A DNA stretch of 64,000 bases, taken from the NCBI RefSeq assembly GCF_035481675.1, contig NZ_JAYJJW010000001.1:372001-436000 (forward strand). Direction: 5' to 3'. The notes under the pieces are model-generated. The model ran no database searches, was not told where the DNA came from, and worked only from the letters and a program-made list of their open reading frames with translations. Of the stretch, positions 34,774 through 44,945 are shown piece by piece. Source of the stretch: Alteriqipengyuania_B sp035481675. Lineage in GTDB: Bacteria; Pseudomonadota; Alphaproteobacteria; Sphingomonadales; Sphingomonadaceae. A program made the position numbers and the translations under genes. Within the stretch, counting starts at the first letter, position 1, and each line of letters begins with the position of its first letter.

Positions 34774-35916
34774 GTGCGCATCGCATTGCTGACATTGCCG
34801 GTGGAAGAGGCGGGGACGGTCCGTGTCCTAGGCCGCGCGTTGGCGGAATGGCAGTGCGAAATGGCGCTGGCGCTCGGTTGCGAGCGCATCCTGCTCGTCG
34901 CGCCGGCGCTGACCGGGCCCGCGCTCGACATCCAGCACCAGGCGGAAGCGGGGGAGGCGAAGTTCCAGATCGTGCCCCACGCGCACCGCTTGCTCGGCCA
35001 ATTGAAGACGGACGACGAGCTGCTGATCCTCGACCCGGCGTTGCTGGTGCGGGGCGAGGCCGCGCGCGAGATGCTCGATACACCGCGCCGTATTTTCGTG
35101 ATGCCGGAAACGGCGGGCGAGAGCGGGTTCGAGCGGCTCGATCGCGAAACACTCTGGGCCGGGGCAGCATGGCTTCCGGGAGCGATGTTGGAACGGCTCG
35201 CCGATCTCGACAGCGATGCCGAGCCCGCCAGCGCCCTCCTGCGCATCGCAGCCGGCCTTGGCGTGCGGCGGCAGCATCTGCGCGATGAAGCGCTCGGCAA
35301 GGCGGACTGGGCGGCGCTGCATTCGCAGCAGGATGGCTTGGAGGTGGGGCGCGAGATCACGACCGACCGTTTGGGCGCAGCGCCCGTCTCGCCCGGCGAT
35401 TGGCTCGCGCATCGGCTCGTGCGCCAATGGCTTGTGAACGGGCAGGCGGCAGGCAGGGTGGGCCGGATTGCCGCAGGCATTGCAGCGGTCCTTTTTGCCG
35501 GAGCGATCGTGCTGCTGGCGCTGGGCTTTGCGCTCTACAGCGTGCCGCTTGCGGGGCTGGCTTGGTTTGCCGGCACGATCCTGGCCCATTCCGGCAAGGT
35601 TTCCGGGTGGAAGCGAGGCGCGATGCTCATCGTGCCGCTCGCATCGCTGGGGGCGCTCGCCGCCGCGCTGGCGGTGATACTGGCGCGCAGCTGGACGTGG
35701 ACGATTGCAGGGTTCGTGACCGCGATGGTGGTCGCCTGGGCTATCGAGGCCGTGCGCGGCGAAGGATCGAGCGGGAGCTGGCTGCGCGACGGTGTGTTCC
35801 TCGCGGTGGTGATCGGAGTGACCGGAGCGCTCGATATTGCATTCCTCGGCGCGGCGGGGCTGATCGCGCTCGCCATCGGTGCCATCTGGGCCGCGCGCCT
35901 GCGTACGCGTTCCTAA
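34774..35916 (+). CDS. Two-part protein: nucleotidyltransferase-like N-terminus and multi-helix membrane C-terminus
   Basis: The 380-residue product starts at GTG 34774 after GGGAGG. Residues 1-210 form a soluble alpha/beta domain; VLGRALAEWQCEMALALGCERILL near residue 18 loosely recalls the start of sugar nucleotidyltransferases, but the canonical GxGxR loop is absent. Residues about 225-375 contain six hydrophobic helices with short loops. I do not recognise the family. It sits between the Hpt-like gene and the kinase-like pair, on the same strand. Confidence 0.65.
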   Translation: MRIALLTLPVEEAGTVRVLGRALAEWQCEMALALGCERILLVAPALTGPALDIQHQAEAGEAKFQIVPHAHRLLGQLKTDDELLILDPALLVRGEAAREMLDTPRRIFVMPETAGESGFERLDRETLWAGAAWLPGAMLERLADLDSDAEPASALLRIAAGLGVRRQHLRDEALGKADWAALHSQQDGLEVGREITTDRLGAAPVSPGDWLAHRLVRQWLVNGQAAGRVGRIAAGIAAVLFAGAIVLLALGFALYSVPLAGLAWFAGTILAHSGKVSGWKRGAMLIVPLASLGALAAALAVILARSWTWTIAGFVTAMVVAWAIEAVRGEGSSGSWLRDGVFLAVVIGVTGALDIAFLGAAGLIALAIGAIWAARLRTRS

Positions 35917-35939
35917 CGCGGAATTAACCAGAACCGCAT

Positions 35940-36899
35940 ATGGCCGGGCACATGACATCTTCGGGCGAGGAGAACGCGCGCGGCACCGCCGACGCGCAGG
36001 AGCTGGCCAGCCGGCTCGCGCGCGGTGACGCGATGCGCGCCAGCGTCACGCCGATCCTGCGCCACATGCTGCTGCATGACGACAACGCCCTGTTTTCCGA
36101 CGAGATCATGGCCCGCGTCCACGGCTTCGTCTGGCATATCGCCGTCCAGCTTCTCACCGCCTACGCGCGGGCCGACGGTGTCATCGATGCGGAAGATTAC
36201 GCCGCCGGCAATGCCGAGATGTTGACCGAGTATCTGTGCGCCGACGAGGGCCTGCTCGGCCATCTCCACGCGCTCGCACTGGAAGCACGGCTCTCCGAAC
36301 GTCTGGGCGAGCGCGGAATCGTTGATCCCATCGTCCCGCCGCTGGTGCAGGGACTGGTCGCCGCCAAGGACGAGGCGGTCGCCGAAATGGCAATGGGCCT
36401 CATCGCCGCGCAGGCCCGTTTCCTGGAACAGGCGCGGCGTATGGAATTGCCGCTGGCCCAGTTGCCGGCAGACCATTTCCGCAAGGCGCTCGATATCCTC
36501 AAGCTGTGCGCAGGAGATGCTGCGGCCGGATCGGTCGCGAAGGCGTCGGACAAGCTGCGTGCGGATTACTCCGAAGCGCGTTCGCGCCTCGGCCTTGCCT
36601 CGCGGCTGGTGACCGGGCTCGGCCAGAATGCGCGCGCCGCCCTGACGATCGACCAGTCGGGCGCTGCGTTATTTACGACCGCGATAGCCATGGCATCCCG
36701 CCAGACCCGCGACGTGATCGTCATGTCCTGTAACGATCGCCGCGCTTCGCGCCTGGGGCTCGCCCTGAAAGCGGCCGGCCTCAAGCAGCGGGATGTAGAG
36801 GCGCAGTTCGCCTATCTCGAGATCGACCCGGCGCTGGCGGAGGATTTCGAGGCGGCAAGTGCTGCGATGGCGGCGCAAATGATCGGCGGCGCAGGCTGA
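35940..36899 (+). CDS. Helical protein of unknown function, coupled to the kinase-like gene
   Basis: The 319-residue protein is predicted mostly helical, has no signal peptide or membrane helix, and shows no motif I recognise. A stretch near residues 75-95 (ARADGVIDAEDYAAG) resembles a helix-loop-helix but lacks a full EF-hand. Its stop overlaps the start of the histidine-kinase-like gene (TGATG), implying a functional pair. An alternative ATG four codons downstream is possible. Confidence 0.65.
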   Translation: MAGHMTSSGEENARGTADAQELASRLARGDAMRASVTPILRHMLLHDDNALFSDEIMARVHGFVWHIAVQLLTAYARADGVIDAEDYAAGNAEMLTEYLCADEGLLGHLHALALEARLSERLGERGIVDPIVPPLVQGLVAAKDEAVAEMAMGLIAAQARFLEQARRMELPLAQLPADHFRKALDILKLCAGDAAAGSVAKASDKLRADYSEARSRLGLASRLVTGLGQNARAALTIDQSGAALFTTAIAMASRQTRDVIVMSCNDRRASRLGLALKAAGLKQRDVEAQFAYLEIDPALAEDFEAASAAMAAQMIGGAG

Positions 36900-38281
36900 T
36901 GGCCAGCATCGGCCCCGAATTCATCGCCCGCGGCTTTACCGACGGTTCGGACACGCTAATCAGCGCCGACGAGCCGCTCGCCTCGCTGCAGCTTGCGTGC
37001 GGTGGCGAATTGCCGGGAAAGCTGGCGGTTCCGGCCCTGCTCGAACTGGTCCGCAAGGCGCGCAGCTACGACCTCAAGCTCGCCCGGGCGATCACCGCGC
37101 AGGACGAGGACGATACGATTACCGCATGGGCCGAAGTCACTCCGGAACGCGCGAGCGGCGGCTGTGCGATCGGGCTTGCCAACTGGCAGACCGTACCGCG
37201 CGCCGAGAACGACGGTGCGGATGCTGGCGCACGGCGCGAGATCATCGAGCGGCAGGCTGCCGAACTGACCGCGCGGCTCGACAAGGACCAGAACGTGCTG
37301 GCCGCTTCGGCAAACGGGCCGGCGCTGGCATCGCTGGCGCGGGCCATGCAGACCGGCGCCGGACGCGCGTGGACGCAGTTCGTCCGTGTCGCGGGCAGCG
37401 ATCATGCCCAACCGCTCCACTGGCGCCTGCTCGACGGCGCGGAAATTGCTATCGATGGCGACCCGCGCAGTTGGCAGGCGACGCTGATTCCCGTGGGGAA
37501 GGGGCAACCCGGCAGCGAAGGGTTCGAACTGTTGCTCGGCAGCTTGCAGGCTCCGCCGCGTATCGACCCGGCCGCTGGCGCACATGCCGCGACGTCCGCC
37601 GACCGCCTCGAGGCGACCGTCGGGCGGGAAATTGCTCCCGTATTGCGCCAACCGATCGCCCGCATCATTGCGAATGCGGAGACTATCCGCACCAAGCTGG
37701 CCGGTCCGCTCGCCGACGAATATAGCGACTATGCCGCCGATATCGCCGCAGCGGGCCAGCATCTGATGGCACTGCTGGACGATCTCGCCGATCTCGAAGT
37801 GGTGGAAAACGAGAAGTTCACCACCGCGCCCGACCAGATCGACCTTGCCGACGTCGCGCGCCGCGCGGTCGGCATCCTCGGCGTACGCGCACGCGAGCGC
37901 GGCATCATGATCGAAGGGCCGCCGGAAGGCGAGACGGCGCCGGCAACCGCAGAATTCCGGCGGGTCCTGCAGATCCTCCTCAACCTGGTCGGCAATGCGA
38001 TCCGCTATTCGCCCGAAGGCGCGACCATCCGCCTGTCGTTGCAGAGCGATGCGCGCATGGCCCGCATCACCGTGGCCGACGAGGGGCCGGGAATTTCGCC
38101 GGAGGACCAGGCGAAAGTGTTCAGCAAGTTCGAGCGCCTGGGCCGCAGCGGCGATGGCGGATCAGGCCTCGGCCTTTATATCTCGCGGAGGCTGGCCCGC
38201 GCGATGGACGGCGATATTGCCGTCGAAAGCGAAGCCGGGAAAGGCGCGCGCTTCACCCTGTCGGTGCCCGCGCGCGCCTGA
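36899..38281 (+). CDS. Histidine-kinase-like protein with intact ATPase domain but no phospho-histidine
   Basis: The 460-residue soluble protein has an N-terminal sensor-like region (1-230), a dimerisation helix pair (235-305) and an ATP-binding domain (about 340-460). The latter keeps the N box (LNLVGNAIRYS), G1 (ADEGPGIS), F box (FSKFERL) and G2 (GSGLGLYIS). The helix that normally reads SHELRTPL here reads APVLRQPI (residues 246-253), placing Pro247 where the phosphorylated His should be. It may act as a pseudokinase or phosphatase-type regulator, like the His-less DivL of Caulobacter (which has Tyr). That role is inference. Confidence 0.8.
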   Translation: MASIGPEFIARGFTDGSDTLISADEPLASLQLACGGELPGKLAVPALLELVRKARSYDLKLARAITAQDEDDTITAWAEVTPERASGGCAIGLANWQTVPRAENDGADAGARREIIERQAAELTARLDKDQNVLAASANGPALASLARAMQTGAGRAWTQFVRVAGSDHAQPLHWRLLDGAEIAIDGDPRSWQATLIPVGKGQPGSEGFELLLGSLQAPPRIDPAAGAHAATSADRLEATVGREIAPVLRQPIARIIANAETIRTKLAGPLADEYSDYAADIAAAGQHLMALLDDLADLEVVENEKFTTAPDQIDLADVARRAVGILGVRARERGIMIEGPPEGETAPATAEFRRVLQILLNLVGNAIRYSPEGATIRLSLQSDARMARITVADEGPGISPEDQAKVFSKFERLGRSGDGGSGLGLYISRRLARAMDGDIAVESEAGKGARFTLSVPARA

Positions 38282-38287
38282 CGCAGA

Positions 38288-39571
38288 TCAGCGCTTGTCG
38301 ACCGGCACGTAGTCGCGCTGCACCGGACCGGTGTAGAGCTGGCGCGGGCGACCGATCTTCTGGCCGGGGTCGGAGATCATCTCGTTCCACTGCGCCACCC
38401 AGCCGACCGTGCGGGCCAGCGCGAACAGAGCGGTGAACATGGTTGTCGGGAAGCCGATGGCGGACAGGATGACGCCCGAATAGAAATCGACGTTGGGGAA
38501 CAGCTTCTTTTCGCGGAAGTAGTCGTCGTTCAGCGCCATCTCTTCTAGCTGCAGCGCGGTCTCGAAGACCGGATCGGTCACCTTCAGCGCATCGAACACC
38601 TCGCGCACGGTCTTCTGCATCACCGTCGCGCGCGGGTCGTAGTTCTTATAGACGCGGTGGCCGAAGCCCATCAGGCGGAACGGATCGTTCTTGTCCTTCG
38701 CCCGCTCGATGTAGTGCGGGATCTTGTCCGGCGTGCCGATCTCGCGCAGCATGTTGAGCGCCGCTTCGTTCGCACCGCCATGCGCCGGGCCCCACAGGCA
38801 GGCGATGCCTGCCGCGATACAGGCGAACGGGTTCGCGCCCGAAGAGCCGGCCAGGCGCACCGTGCTGGTCGAGGCGTTCTGTTCGTGGTCCGCATGCAGG
38901 ATGAAGATGCGGTCCATCGCCTTTTCGACCGCCGGGATCACCTCGTATTCCTCGGCCGGCACGCCGAAGGTCATGCGCAGGAAATTGCCGGTGTAGCTGA
39001 GCGAATTGTCCGGCTGCAGGAAGGGCTGGCCGATTGAATACTTGTACGCCCACGCCGCGATGGTCGGCATCTTGGCAATCAGGCGATGGCTCGAAATCTT
39101 CCGGTGCTCGGGGTCGGAGATGTCCGTGCTGTCATGGTAGAACGCGGACAGTGCGCCGACCACGCCGCACATGATCGCCATCGGGTGCGCGTCGCGGCGG
39201 AAGCCTTGGTAGAACTGGCGCAGCTGGTCGTGCAGCATCGTGTGGCGGGTGATGGTGTAGGTGAACTCGTCCAGCTCTTCCTGGCTCGGCAGCTCGCCGT
39301 TCAGAAGGAGATGGGAGACTTCCATGAAGCTGGAGTGCTCCGCCAGCTGGCCGATCGGATAGCCGCGGTGGAGGAGAACGCCTTCCTCGCCATCGATATA
39401 GGTGAGGCCGCTTTCACAGCTGGCGGTGGAGGTGAAGCCGGGATCGAACGTGAACGCGCCGGTCTGGCCGTAGAGCTTGCGGATATCGACCACGTCCGGG
39501 CCGCAGCTGCCCTGCAGCACGGGGTAATCGTATTCGCTTCCGGCGAGGTGGAGTTTCGCGTTGTCGGCCAT
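38288..39571 (-). CDS. gltA: Citrate synthase
   Basis: Citrate synthase joins oxaloacetate and acetyl-CoA at the start of the TCA cycle. The 427-residue protein is the type II hexameric form. Catalytic motifs are the His in LWGPAHGGANEAALNML near residue 263, the His in MGFGHRVYKNYDPRA near residue 304, and the Asp in FPNVDFYSGVIL near residue 360. ATG at 39571 follows AGGAGAACC and gives the usual N-terminus. It is seven bases from the convergent kinase-like gene. Confidence 0.97.
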   Translation of the reverse strand: MADNAKLHLAGSEYDYPVLQGSCGPDVVDIRKLYGQTGAFTFDPGFTSTASCESGLTYIDGEEGVLLHRGYPIGQLAEHSSFMEVSHLLLNGELPSQEELDEFTYTITRHTMLHDQLRQFYQGFRRDAHPMAIMCGVVGALSAFYHDSTDISDPEHRKISSHRLIAKMPTIAAWAYKYSIGQPFLQPDNSLSYTGNFLRMTFGVPAEEYEVIPAVEKAMDRIFILHADHEQNASTSTVRLAGSSGANPFACIAAGIACLWGPAHGGANEAALNMLREIGTPDKIPHYIERAKDKNDPFRLMGFGHRVYKNYDPRATVMQKTVREVFDALKVTDPVFETALQLEEMALNDDYFREKKLFPNVDFYSGVILSAIGFPTTMFTALFALARTVGWVAQWNEMISDPGQKIGRPRQLYTGPVQRDYVPVDKR

Positions 39572-39596
39572 TGTGGTTCTCCTCAAATTTGCCCGT

Positions 39597-41030
<1,434 letters not shown>

Positions 41031-41115
41031 TACGCCCGCTTTCCTTTCCATTGTGCCGATGGCCGGTAATGCCTCACGCCACGTGCCCATCGGGGAGGGA
41101 ACCGGCAATGCTGCA

Positions 41116-43251
41116 ATGCAGCGCTCGCCTTGGCGAATGCGGGCTGCCTTGTCCAGTATCCTCGACCGCAGCGAAGCGTTCCTCGACCAAGCCGGTTTCG
41201 ACCGAGCCCCGTGGCTAACGGTGGCCTTGGCGGTGGGCATCGCCAGCTGGTTTGCGCTGCCGAGCGGCGAGTGGTGGATGGGCAGCATTGCCGCGGCAGT
41301 CATCGCCGCCATCGCGGCCCTTGCGATCTGGCGCGACAGGGACGAGCGCGCATTGCTACGACAGGGGATTGCGGGGCTCGCTCTTGCCTTCGCAGTCGGC
41401 GTGGCCCTGGCCTGGATGCGCTCTGCAATGGTGGGGCAGGAACCGTACGAGGCACCGCGCTATGGCCCCGTACAGGCGCGCGTCCTTGAGCGTATCGAGC
41501 AACCGGCGGACGAGCGGGTGCGGCTGGTGGTCGCGGCGCGCGATGCCGACACCGGGCGCGCGGTGAAGCTGCGCGTCAACGTGCCGCTGGAGGAAGACCG
41601 ACCGGGCCTGGCCGAGGGCGCTCTCGTCCGCTTCAACGCGCGGCTGATGCCGCCGGCGCCGCCGATGCTTCCGGGCGCATATAATTTCGCGCGAACCGCG
41701 TGGTTCGAAGGCTATGCTGCGACCGGGTCGGCAGTCGGCCCGGTGGAGGTCGTGGAGCCGGCGGGGAATCCGCCGGTCCTCGCGCGCTGGCAAAGGGGGC
41801 TGAGCGCCCACGTGCGCGACCGGCTGGGCGGAGCGCCGGGCGCGATCGCGGCAACATTCGCCAGCGGCGACCGCGGGGCCATCGGCGAAGCGGACGAGGA
41901 GGCGATGCGCGATGCGGGGCTGACGCACCTCCTGTCCATCAGCGGCCTGCATGTGAGCGCGGTGATCGCCGCCGCTTACCTCCTCGCGATCAAGCTCCTG
42001 GCGCTGTGGCCATGGCTTGTCCTGCGGGTCCGCCTGCCGGTCATCGCGGCGGCCATCGCGGCGCTGGCGGGCATCGCCTACACCCTGTTGACCGGGGCGC
42101 AGGTGCCCACCGTGCGCAGTTGCGTGGGTGCCGTGCTGGTCCTCATCGCGCTGGCGCTGGGGCGTGAACCGCTGAGCCTGCGCATGGTCGCGGTGGCGGC
42201 CGCGTTCGTGCTGTTCCTGTGGCCGGAATCCCTCGTCGGGCCGAGCTTCCAGATGAGCTTTTCGGCGGTGATCGCCATCGTCGCGCTGCATAATGCGGCA
42301 TGGGTTAAGCGCTTCCTTGCGCCGCGGGAGGAAAGCTGGCTGTCCCGGTTCGGGAGGCGCAGTGTCATGCTGCTGGTAACCGGCATGGTGATCGAGCTCG
42401 CGCTGATGCCGATCGTGCTGTTCCATTTCCACCGCGCAGGGCTGTACGGTGCCTTCGCCAATGTGCTGGCGATCCCGCTGGTCACTTTCGTATCGATGCC
42501 GTTGATCGCGATTGCGCTGGTGTGTGACATCGTCGGGCTGGGCGCGCCGGCCTGGTGGCTGGCCGGCAAGTCGCTGGAAGGTCTGCTGGCGCTGGCGCAT
42601 TTCACATCGTCCCAGCCCGGTTCGGTAAAGCTGAGCCCGGCCATGGGGCTGGGGACATTCGCGCTGTTCGTGGCGGGGTTGCTCTGGCTGGCGCTATGGC
42701 AAGGGCGGGCGCGGCTGTGGGGTTTTGCACCTGTGGCCACGGCAAGCGCCTTGCTGCTCGCCACGCCGGTCCCCGATGTCATGATCACCGGCGACGGGCG
42801 GCACGTCGGCGTCACTCAGCCGGACGGAACCTTGCTGGTGCTGCGCGAAAGCCGATCGAGCTATACGAGCGACAACCTGCGCGAACTGGCGGCGACGCGC
42901 GCCGAACCTGTTGCCATTGCCAACCACCCCGATGCGGAATGCAGCCGCGATTTCTGTGTGATTTCGATTGCGCGCGGCGGCCGCGACTGGAGCATCATGA
43001 TGGCGCGAAGCCGGGACCGGGTGGAAGAGCGGGCGCTGGCGGCCGCCTGCGAGCGGGCTGACATCGTGGTCGCCGACCGGTGGCTGCCGCGAAGCTGCCG
43101 GCCGCGCTGGCTGAAGGCGGACCGCAACCTTTTGGGCGAGACGGGCGGGATCTCCATCGACCTTGCGAGCGAGGATTTCGCGACGGTCGCGCAGCGACAG
43201 GGCGACCACGGCTGGTGGAAGCCGTTCGAAGACCGCTACGCGCGGCGTTGA
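41116..43251 (+). CDS. comEC: ComEC/Rec2 family competence channel protein
   Basis: ComEC forms the inner-membrane channel for single-stranded DNA during natural transformation. From ATG 41116 the protein is 711 residues. It has an N-terminal DUF4131-like region, a competence domain with LLSISGLHVSAVIAAAYLL near residue 275 and about ten membrane helices. A C-terminal domain (about 540-710) resembles a degenerate beta-lactamase-type module without the HxHxDH site. An ATG at 41059 is also in frame; neither start has a well-spaced ribosome site. It is divergent from gltX. Confidence 0.9.
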   Translation: MQRSPWRMRAALSSILDRSEAFLDQAGFDRAPWLTVALAVGIASWFALPSGEWWMGSIAAAVIAAIAALAIWRDRDERALLRQGIAGLALAFAVGVALAWMRSAMVGQEPYEAPRYGPVQARVLERIEQPADERVRLVVAARDADTGRAVKLRVNVPLEEDRPGLAEGALVRFNARLMPPAPPMLPGAYNFARTAWFEGYAATGSAVGPVEVVEPAGNPPVLARWQRGLSAHVRDRLGGAPGAIAATFASGDRGAIGEADEEAMRDAGLTHLLSISGLHVSAVIAAAYLLAIKLLALWPWLVLRVRLPVIAAAIAALAGIAYTLLTGAQVPTVRSCVGAVLVLIALALGREPLSLRMVAVAAAFVLFLWPESLVGPSFQMSFSAVIAIVALHNAAWVKRFLAPREESWLSRFGRRSVMLLVTGMVIELALMPIVLFHFHRAGLYGAFANVLAIPLVTFVSMPLIAIALVCDIVGLGAPAWWLAGKSLEGLLALAHFTSSQPGSVKLSPAMGLGTFALFVAGLLWLALWQGRARLWGFAPVATASALLLATPVPDVMITGDGRHVGVTQPDGTLLVLRESRSSYTSDNLRELAATRAEPVAIANHPDAECSRDFCVISIARGGRDWSIMMARSRDRVEERALAAACERADIVVADRWLPRSCRPRWLKADRNLLGETGGISIDLASEDFATVAQRQGDHGWWKPFEDRYARR

Positions 43252-43262
43252 TCCGGTCTCGC

Positions 43263-43293
43263 GATATACAAACGCCGCCCGAACGGGGCGGCG
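43263..43293 (-). terminator. Rho-independent terminator of lexA
   Basis: An 8-bp GC stem (CGCCGCCC at 43273-43280 with GGGCGGCG at 43286-43293) is followed on the minus strand by TTTG. It lies just past the lexA stop and just past the convergent comEC stop, so it may serve both. Confidence 0.65.
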
Positions 43294-43321
43294 CTTGCAG
43301 TAACCGTACCGGCAGCCGGCG

Positions 43322-44011
43322 TCAGTGGTAGCGACGAAGCAGTCCTGCGAGCTTGCCCTGCACCTGCACTTCGTTCGGCCGGTAGACCTGCGCTTCGTAG
43401 GAAGCATTGGCGGGATCGAGACGGACCATACCGCTTTCACGCCGCAGATATTTCAGCGTGGCTTCCTCGTTATTGACGAGCGCCACGACGATCTCCCCAT
43501 CGCGCGCCGTGTCGGTGCGCTTCACCAGCGCATAGTCGCCATCGAAAATGCCTGCTTCGATCATCGAGTCGCCCGATACTTCCAGCGCATAATGCTCGCC
43601 TGCTCCGAGCAGGGCCGCCGGAACCGGCAGCGACTGGTCGCCTTCCAGCGCTTCGATCGGCGCACCGGCAGCGATGCGGCCGTGGAGGGGAACCTCGATG
43701 ACGTCATTGGCGGCGGAAGGTGCCGCAGCCGGCGGCGTGACCGCACGCGACACGGCATCGTTGGCCGCAGCCGGCTTGCGCGTTGCGGTCTGCATGTCCT
43801 CGGGACTGCGCAGCACTTCCAGCGCGCGGGCGCGGTTGGGCAGGCGGCGGATGAAGCCGCGTTCCTCCAGCGCGGAAATCAGGCGGTGCACCCCCGATTT
43901 CGACTTCAGGTCCAGCGCATCCTTCATTTCCTCAAAACTCGGAGAAATGCCGGTTTCGTCGAGCCGGTCACGGATGAAAAGCAGCAATTCGTGTTGCTTG
44001 GCGGTCAGCAT
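43322..44011 (-). CDS. lexA: SOS repressor LexA
   Basis: LexA represses DNA-damage genes and is inactivated by RecA-stimulated self-cleavage. The 229-residue protein has a winged-helix DNA-binding domain (residues 1-70, with SFEEMKDALDLKSKSGVHRLI), a variable Ala/Pro linker, and the peptidase domain. The Ala-Gly cleavage site is in GRIAAGAPIEAL near residue 115, the catalytic Ser in VSGDSMIEAG near residue 152 and the Lys in EATLKYL near residue 190. ATG 44011 gives the standard MLTAKQHELL start. An SOS box lies upstream, so autoregulation is expected. Confidence 0.96.
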   Translation of the reverse strand: MLTAKQHELLLFIRDRLDETGISPSFEEMKDALDLKSKSGVHRLISALEERGFIRRLPNRARALEVLRSPEDMQTATRKPAAANDAVSRAVTPPAAAPSAANDVIEVPLHGRIAAGAPIEALEGDQSLPVPAALLGAGEHYALEVSGDSMIEAGIFDGDYALVKRTDTARDGEIVVALVNNEEATLKYLRRESGMVRLDPANASYEAQVYRPNEVQVQGKLAGLLRRYH

Positions 44012-44064
44012 CGACACGCTCCCTAAAGCGCCCGCTAAGACATCCACCGCGTGGGCAGTTTGGT

Positions 44065-44079
44065 GAACGAATAAGGAAC
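44065..44079 (-). promoter_or_regulatory. LexA operator (alphaproteobacterial SOS box)
   Basis: On the minus strand the sequence reads GTTC-N7-GTTC (GTTCCTTATTCGTTC), an exact match to the known alphaproteobacterial LexA box. It is 54 bases upstream of the lexA start codon, near the predicted -10 element. Confidence 0.85.
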
Positions 44080-44107
44080 AATTAAGCAACCTTTGCGGCG
44101 CAGTCAA
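44079..44107 (-). promoter_or_regulatory. Predicted lexA promoter
   Basis: TTGACT (44102-44107, minus strand) is a near-perfect -35 box; an AT-rich TTAATTGT segment 16-18 bases downstream is a weak -10. The SOS box begins at the -10, where bound LexA would block polymerase. Confidence 0.5.
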
Positions 44108-44159
44108 GCGACAGAACCAGAACGGTTCCTTTTCTTCGCCCGGGTCGTGACGCCGCTGG

Positions 44160-44945
44160 TCAGTTGCCGAGCAAGCTGCGCGTTGCAGCCTCGACGTCGT
44201 CCTGCCGCATCAGGCTTTCGCCGATGAGGAAGCAGCGCACGCCGGAAGCGGCGAGCCGCTCGCAGTCGGCATGGCTTTCGATGCCGCTTTCGCCGACGAG
44301 GACGCTGCCGGCAGGTGCCATCGCCGCCAGCCGTTCGGTGGTGGCAAGGTCGGTGGTAAAAGTCCTGAGATCGCGGTTGTTGACGCCGAGAAGGCGGGAC
44401 CGGAGATTCAGGGCCCGGTCCATCTCGGCTTCGTCATGGACCTCGACCAGTACGTCCATCCCGCGCTCCAGCGCGGCGGCCTCGATCTCCGTCATCGCGA
44501 CGTCGTCCAGCGCGGCGACGATGATGAGGATCGCATCCGCGCCCAGCGCACGGCTTTCGGCGACCTGCCACGGGTCGACCATAAAATCCTTGCGAAGGAC
44601 AGGCAGGACGCAGCTCTTGCGCGCATCGACCAGGTAGTCCTCGTGCCCCTGGAAATAGGGCGCATCGGTGAGCACGGAGAGGCACGCCGCCCCGCCACGC
44701 TCGTAATCGATCGCGTGCTCGTGCGGGCGGAAATCGGCGCGAATCAATCCCTTGGAGGGCGAAGCCTTCTTGATTTCCGCAATCAGGCCGAAACCGGTTG
44801 CGGCTTTCGCCTCCAATGCCTTGCGAAAGCCGCGCGGCGGGGTGGCCTGCAAGGCGGCACGGTCGAGATCTTCGAGAGTGGCAACCGTCTTCCGCGCAGC
44901 CACTTCCTCGCGCTTGGTCGCGCAGATTTCTTCCAGCTTGTTCAT
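44160..44945 (-). CDS. trpC: Indole-3-glycerol phosphate synthase
   Basis: TrpC closes the indole ring in tryptophan synthesis (CdRP to indole-3-glycerol phosphate). The 261-residue TIM barrel shows AEIKKASPSKGLIR near residue 62 (catalytic Lys), LRKDFMVDPWQV near residue 118, and LLGVNNRDLRTF near residue 182. It is the monofunctional form, not fused to TrpF. The start overlaps the trpD stop (ATGA). Confidence 0.96.
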   Translation of the reverse strand: MNKLEEICATKREEVAARKTVATLEDLDRAALQATPPRGFRKALEAKAATGFGLIAEIKKASPSKGLIRADFRPHEHAIDYERGGAACLSVLTDAPYFQGHEDYLVDARKSCVLPVLRKDFMVDPWQVAESRALGADAILIIVAALDDVAMTEIEAAALERGMDVLVEVHDEAEMDRALNLRSRLLGVNNRDLRTFTTDLATTERLAAMAPAGSVLVGESGIESHADCERLAASGVRCFLIGESLMRQDDVEAATRSLLGN

